From positions 62,001 to 126,000 of the forward strand of contig NZ_VAUV01000008.1 of the NCBI RefSeq assembly GCF_005780165.1: a stretch of DNA of 64,000 nucleotides, read 5' to 3'. The position numbers and the translations under genes were made by a program. This document shows positions 60,630-64,000 of the stretch, piece by piece. Under the pieces are notes generated by a model. That model had not been told where the DNA came from. It did not search any database and worked only from the letters and a program-made list of their open reading frames with translations. The first letter of the stretch is position 1. Every line of letters starts with the position of its first letter. Origin of the DNA: Phragmitibacter flavus. Its GTDB lineage: Bacteria; Verrucomicrobiota; Verrucomicrobiia; Verrucomicrobiales; Verrucomicrobiaceae.

Positions 60630-61901
60630 TCAGTATTTCGGAAACATGGACGGGGTCGGGAAGCGGTCTTCGTGGGTGAAACTGCCATCGCCCAAGTATT
60701 CCTCCCGAGGCACTTGAACGTGTGGCCAACTTGCAGGACGGACGCGAACGATTCGCGCAGGACGGATGCCTTCAATGATGAGGTCCGTTTCAAATTTGAT
60801 TTGAATGCCGCTGCTGCCCAAAGGCACTTCTCCAGACGACCTCGTAACGTCGCGAACGGGGCCTTTGGAGGCCATGTGCGCGGGGCCATAAGCGCCTCCT
60901 GCATGCTTCAAGGTATTCTCAGCCCCGTTCATCAACACTTGGCTGTCTTTCTGGAAATCAGCGTAGAGGGAGGGATCCATGCCGCCGAACAAGGTCGCGG
61001 TTACGGTGGCACGACCAAACTTGCCATACTCGACATCATCCACCCAGGCGGGCATCCAGCGGCTGCGGATGAAGGCCTTGTGGACTTCGGTTTGAACCTG
61101 GGCGGCACGCTGGGTGGCAGGCTCATCCAGCCAGATGTCTGAGATGTGGAAGCGGGTGAACACCCCGTCGGGCGTGGGCTTCCAAGTGATCCCAAGCAGG
61201 ACGGCCTGGCCATCGAGCGATTTTTTCCCGCTGACAGGCCAGATGCCTTCGGCCACGAGGTCTGCCGGGGTCAGGGACTCGCGACCGCGCCAGATGCGGG
61301 TGGCGGCGTCGAAGGTCAGCTTTTCCTCGCCGGTCTTGCCATCTCCGCCAGCCTTCGGTTCACGAATGGCGACGATCAATCCTTCGTTGTTTTTGGAGAG
61401 CTCAAGTTCTTTGAGTTTCCAGACCAATCCTTCGCGCTGGCAGTGGCTGGGTTCGTCCTCAAGCAGCAGGACGTGGTTCTCGGCGGGTGCAACACCCAGT
61501 CCACTGTAGCCTGCGGTTTTCTCCTTATTGTTGACCGGCAACACCGGCACGGCGGAGAGTTCCGGATCAGGAGGAAGATAAGCACGGACGTGCATCACGG
61601 TGCCAAGCGGGATATCGCGGAGATCTGCTGGTGCGCCGTGGTATCGGACGATGCCGTAGGGCAACAGGGCGAAGGGTTGCGGGGCGTTGCGGAAATACGT
61701 CCCCGCACTTGCCACGCGAACGCTGCCACGGCGGTTGGCATGATCCACGAACACCAGTTCACCCCGGTAAGCGTGCGCTTTTTCGAGCGGTGGAAACTTC
61801 CCCGCCTCGGGGCGAAACGGCTCGTCTGCGGCAGCGGCGCTGATGACGCATAAACCCAGAACGAAGAACAACGAACCAAGAACCAAGAACTGTTGTTTCA
61901 T
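60630..61901 (-). CDS. Secreted protein of unknown function, tandem paralog A (423 aa), signal peptide partly repeat-derived
   Basis: Starting at ATG 61901 in an ATGA overlap with DUF1552, the protein begins [20 protein letters not shown], a signal peptide whose core is encoded by five heptanucleotide units (61858-61892), then [31 protein letters not shown] as in paralog B. The two copies share the same layout to the C-terminal FPKY. Conserved Trp/Asp-rich [13 protein letters not shown] and [19 protein letters not shown] are present. The family is unknown; the context (DUF1552, DUF1585) suggests a periplasmic role in the same complex. Confidence 0.8.
   Translation of the reverse strand: MKQQFLVLGSLFFVLGLCVISAAAADEPFRPEAGKFPPLEKAHAYRGELVFVDHANRRGSVRVASAGTYFRNAPQPFALLPYGIVRYHGAPADLRDIPLGTVMHVRAYLPPDPELSAVPVLPVNNKEKTAGYSGLGVAPAENHVLLLEDEPSHCQREGLVWKLKELELSKNNEGLIVAIREPKAGGDGKTGEEKLTFDAATRIWRGRESLTPADLVAEGIWPVSGKKSLDGQAVLLGITWKPTPDGVFTRFHISDIWLDEPATQRAAQVQTEVHKAFIRSRWMPAWVDDVEYGKFGRATVTATLFGGMDPSLYADFQKDSQVLMNGAENTLKHAGGAYGPAHMASKGPVRDVTRSSGEVPLGSSGIQIKFETDLIIEGIRPARIVRVRPASWPHVQVPREEYLGDGSFTHEDRFPTPSMFPKY
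61858..61892. repeat. Heptanucleotide array inside the signal-peptide region of paralog A
   Basis: Five units on the plus strand (AGAACGA, AGAACAA, CGAACCA, AGAACCA, AGAACTG) read on the minus strand as [12 protein letters not shown] within the coding sequence. It is the same family as the arrays at 60593 and 63769. Confidence 0.85.
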
Positions 61902-63280
61902 AGTGCGATCACCTGGTTGCTGTCGCCGAACTTGTCGATCTCCACACCCATGCGTTGGGCCATGAGGAGCAGCAGGTTGCTCATGTGGGCGTCGCTGTTC
62001 ACCGGGCGGCTGCAGACCTGGTAATGCGCGGTGGTGAGCGCGCCGTCCGCCCCGAACGTGTAGCCCTCGAATCCCGGGGCGGCCTTGTTGAAATCCAAAT
62101 GCTGACCATGCTTCAGTCCAAGGTCGGAGCCGCCGGCGAGCACCAGCGGGAGGTTGGCATTGCCATGGCTGTGACCGTAGGACATGCCGCTGCCGAAAAG
62201 CGACATGGTGGAACCGAGCAATGACTTGCCGTGAAGGTCCTTGGTTTCCGAGAGTCGCGTGAGGAAGTAACTGAACTGCTCAATGGCAAAGGTGTCGTAG
62301 TTGGTGAGTTTCTCGATGTAGTCTGCATCACCTCCGTGGTGACTGAGTTGATGGCGCGACTCGGTAATTCCGATTTCGGGAATCGCGATCGCCTGGCCTT
62401 CGCCACCGAGGCTGAAGGTGGCCACGCGGGTGACATCCGTCTGAAACGCCAGCACCATCAAGTCATAGACTGCGCGGAAATAATCACCTGCCAGAGTGTC
62501 GGCGATGTCGCGGTTGGTGCGTTTGGCATCGGCTTCTGAAATGGCGGGCAGCGGCGTATCGAGCCATGCATCGGCCCGCCGCGTGCGGATCTCCGCCTCG
62601 CGCACGGAAGTGAGGTATTGATCCATGCGTCCCTTGTCCTCAGAGCCCATTTTTTTGTCGAGGCGGCGAACTTCAGCGAGGTTGTCATCGAGCACGCTGC
62701 CTTTGCGACGAAGGGCCCGTCGCTGGGATGCGATGCCGCCTTTTGGCTCGGCAAACATGGAGGAAAAGATCTCGCTGCAACGACGCAACGCGGGCAGACG
62801 CACACCGTCGGCAGTCCAAGCGAGCGACTCCTGGGTGATGGCAACTTCGAGAGATGGGTAGCGGGTATGCTGCGCGGTGACCGCGGCCATTTGTTGGTCG
62901 ACGGAAATGGTATTGCGATCAGTCGGCCCGAGCTTTCCACCGGTCAGCCAGATGCTGATGCAGTTATGGTGGTGACTGAGGCCTCCCGGATGATGCAATC
63001 CGCTGATGGGCGTGATGGACTCGCGATGTTTCTCCAGAGGCAAAAGCGACCGGGAAAACTGGTAGTCTTTCCCGGAAGTGGTGATCTGGTAGTTCAGCGA
63101 GTGAACGCCGTTGGCAAGATAAATGAAGGCGCTGCGCCGTGGCGTGGCGGTAATTTTCTCCGCAGCCGTGGCCCTGAACGGGACCATGCATTCCAGCAGC
63201 GGCAGGGAGATAAAAGTGCCCATCGCGCGAAGCGCATGCCGACGGTCAATCAGCCAGGATTGGGAGAGGTAGTTGCTCAT
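61898..63280 (-). CDS. DUF1552 domain protein with Tat-like signal
   Basis: A 460-residue protein. The N-terminus has [21 protein letters not shown], a twin-arginine-type signal region of the DUF1552 family. The family's domain follows: [64 protein letters not shown], and the late [29 protein letters not shown]1552 proteins are DUF1501/alkaline-phosphatase-like relatives of unknown function that accompany DUF1592/1588/1585 cytochromes, as here, except that a four-helix gene is inserted between them. Its stop overlaps the next start by one base (ATGA). Confidence 0.92.
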   Translation of the reverse strand: MSNYLSQSWLIDRRHALRAMGTFISLPLLECMVPFRATAAEKITATPRRSAFIYLANGVHSLNYQITTSGKDYQFSRSLLPLEKHRESITPISGLHHPGGLSHHHNCISIWLTGGKLGPTDRNTISVDQQMAAVTAQHTRYPSLEVAITQESLAWTADGVRLPALRRCSEIFSSMFAEPKGGIASQRRALRRKGSVLDDNLAEVRRLDKKMGSEDKGRMDQYLTSVREAEIRTRRADAWLDTPLPAISEADAKRTNRDIADTLAGDYFRAVYDLMVLAFQTDVTRVATFSLGGEGQAIAIPEIGITESRHQLSHHGGDADYIEKLTNYDTFAIEQFSYFLTRLSETKDLHGKSLLGSTMSLFGSGMSYGHSHGNANLPLVLAGGSDLGLKHGQHLDFNKAAPGFEGYTFGADGALTTAHYQVCSRPVNSDAHMSNLLLLMAQRMGVEIDKFGDSNQVIAL

Positions 63281-63281
63281 G

Positions 63282-63316
63282 GTTTTTGGTTCCTAGTGCT
63301 TGGTTCTTAGTTCTTC
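63282..63316. repeat. Heptanucleotide array at the 3' end of the four-helix-bundle gene
   Basis: Units GTTTTTG, GTTCCTA, GTGCTTG, GTTCTTA, GTTCTTC. Part of the array encodes the C-terminal residues (EELRTKH) of the four-helix-bundle protein. Bases 63296-63315 are an exact 20-base copy of 63708-63727. Confidence 0.85.
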
Positions 63317-63700
63317 GTTGAGGAGTTTGCGAGGGCTGGAGGCGCTGAGGAGATAGCGGATAAATCCTCCGACTTTGGAATGAGTTCGAGCGGCTTTTTC
63401 GTAGAGGGAGGCGAATTCAGCCTGCGTAATGTAGGTCTGGTCCAAGGCGACGTAGAGCTGACTCTGAACCTCTGAGCATGAGCGCTGCGAGTAGTGCAGA
63501 TACTTGACGAACTCGGCGTTACTTCCCCCATCGAATCCCTCGGCGATATTGTGCATGGCCGAGCCTGAGGCACGAGTCATCTGATCCCGCAGTCCAAAAT
63601 CTTTCGCAAACGCACCTTGCATCGCCACGACATAGACTTGCCTCGTCAGCTCCCGCGCCAACTGCCAGCCTTCAATGTCTTCGAAGCGACGGATACTCAT
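63293..63700 (-). CDS. Four-helix-bundle protein (S23/23S rRNA-intervening-sequence family)
   Basis: A 135-residue protein with the family signature: FEDIEGWQLARELTRQVYVVA, FGLRDQMTRASGSAMHNIAEGFD, SNAEFVKYLHYSQRSCSEVQSQLYVALD and a closing helix VGGFIRYLL. Members form pentameric four-helix bundles; relatives are found in 23S rRNA intervening sequences, and Avd proteins of diversity-generating retroelements share the fold. The gene interrupts the usual DUF1585-DUF1552 pair and is bracketed by direct heptanucleotide arrays. The C-terminus EELRTKH is read from one array. Function unknown. Confidence 0.9.
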   Translation of the reverse strand: MSIRRFEDIEGWQLARELTRQVYVVAMQGAFAKDFGLRDQMTRASGSAMHNIAEGFDGGSNAEFVKYLHYSQRSCSEVQSQLYVALDQTYITQAEFASLYEKAARTHSKVGGFIRYLLSASSPRKLLNEELRTKH

Positions 63701-63707
63701 TTTTTTT

Positions 63708-63742
63708 GTGCTTGGTTCTTAGTTCTTGGTTCTTGGTTCGGT
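63708..63742. repeat. Heptanucleotide array upstream of the four-helix-bundle gene
   Basis: Units GTGCTTG, GTTCTTA, GTTCTTG, GTTCTTG, GTTCGGT run up to eight bases (a T-run) from the ATG at 63700. It has the same orientation as the array at 63282-63316 and shares an exact 20-base stretch with it. Confidence 0.85.
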
Positions 63743-63768
63743 TCCCAGCTTCTTGGTGTCGAGATTAA

Positions 63769-63796
63769 CAAAGAACAAAGCACCAAGAACTAGGAA
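63769..63796. repeat. Inverted heptanucleotide array after the DUF1585 gene
   Basis: Units CAAAGAA, CAAAGCA, CCAAGAA, CTAGGAA are complementary to the GTTCTTG-type array at 63708-63742, so the spacer can form a hairpin. It begins two bases past the DUF1585 stop codon. Confidence 0.8.
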
Positions 63797-63798
63797 CT

Positions 63799-64000
63799 TC
63801 ATCTTTTCCGCATCAGTTCTGACATGGCCACGGCCCGGATGATGTCCTTGACCCCGTATTGGTTTTTCTTGGCCTCTGCCTCGATGGCGTTGAGGTCGTC
63901 CTGATCATCAACGGTCATTACGCGGCGTAGGCCGTAGGTGCAGAGGTGTTCGATGAAGGCGCGCACAAACTTGTCGCGGTCTTCAATCAAGAGGCGTTTG
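63799..64000 (-). CDS. DUF1585 C-terminus of a DUF1592/DUF1588/DUF1585-type protein, cut by the window edge
   Basis: Sixty-six residues are visible, entering at base 64000 in frame ([35 protein letters not shown], then [19 protein letters not shown]). This is the family's C-terminal DUF1585 domain. The complete proteins are secreted cytochrome-like giants of about 800 residues and are normally followed by DUF1552 genes. The rest lies outside the window. Confidence 0.88.
   Translation of the reverse strand, partial: KRLLIEDRDKFVRAFIEHLCTYGLRRVMTVDDQDDLNAIEAEAKKNQYGVKDIIRAVAMSELMRKR

Overview
The window looks like chromosomal DNA of a Verrucomicrobiota bacterium, probably Verrucomicrobiales. 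Support comes from strong G/C bias at third codon positions, from secreted sulfatases beside 'planctomycetal-type' proteins (PSCyt1/DUF1549/DUF1553, DUF1552, DUF1585), from an F-type ATP synthase operon, and from many short palindromic and heptanucleotide repeats between genes. No search was run; family names come from motifs read by eye.

Layout. 0-6.6 kb: 3' part of uronate isomerase, a HEAT/DMP19-like protein, an HldD-type epimerase, an LprI-like secreted protein and a secreted FAD oxidoreductase. 6.6-13.1 kb (minus): an apparent operon of a TauE/SafE anion exporter, three formylglycine sulfatases and a Tat-exported TIM-barrel protein, suited to taking apart sulfated glycans and disposing of the sulfur oxyanion. 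13.2-18.6 kb: a small helical protein, an orphan nuoA, a Dabb-like protein, a possible rod-shaped RNA, then hemA-hemC-cobA/hemD. 18.7-32.9 kb: methyltransferase, DJ-1 protein, M23 lipoprotein, glycyl-tRNA synthetase, two exported nucleoside hydrolases around a nucleotidyltransferase pair, ribokinase, a NosR-like flavoprotein with ApbE, a small two-gene unit behind an operator-like region, and a secreted mono-haem protein. 32.9-37.4 kb: thioredoxin-like protein, a 1073-aa PSCyt1/DUF1549/LamG/DUF1553 protein and a GNAT. 37.8-44.7 kb (minus): atpBEFHAGDC. 45.0 kb: tRNA-Val(UAC) followed by a broken DUF262 gene. 45.9-59.0 kb: a PQQ dehydrogenase, then a less codon-biased glycan block with a DPM1-like glycosyltransferase, a sulfotransferase/glycosyltransferase fusion, a membrane protein with a putative alpha/alpha-toroid tail, a UbiA-like prenyltransferase, APS kinase and a two-catalytic-domain glycosyltransferase. 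59.3-64 kb (minus): DUF1585 protein, four-helix-bundle protein, DUF1552 protein and two tandem secreted paralogs.

The most unusual signal is repeat DNA. Tandem 7-bp repeats occur in at least ten spacers, each locus with its own consensus, sometimes as inverted pairs. They form most of one signal peptide's hydrophobic core and bracket the four-helix-bundle gene with an exact 20-bp direct repeat. Separately, an inverted-repeat element lies in frame inside hemC (144 bp) and in the N-terminus of apbE (105 bp), in the same codon phase and giving nearly the same peptide. Two further palindrome families sit just after stop codons. Other points for follow-up are the rod-like RNA before hemA, a TGTGA-N6-TCACA site before the atp operon, and the operator-like repeats before the 86-aa gene.
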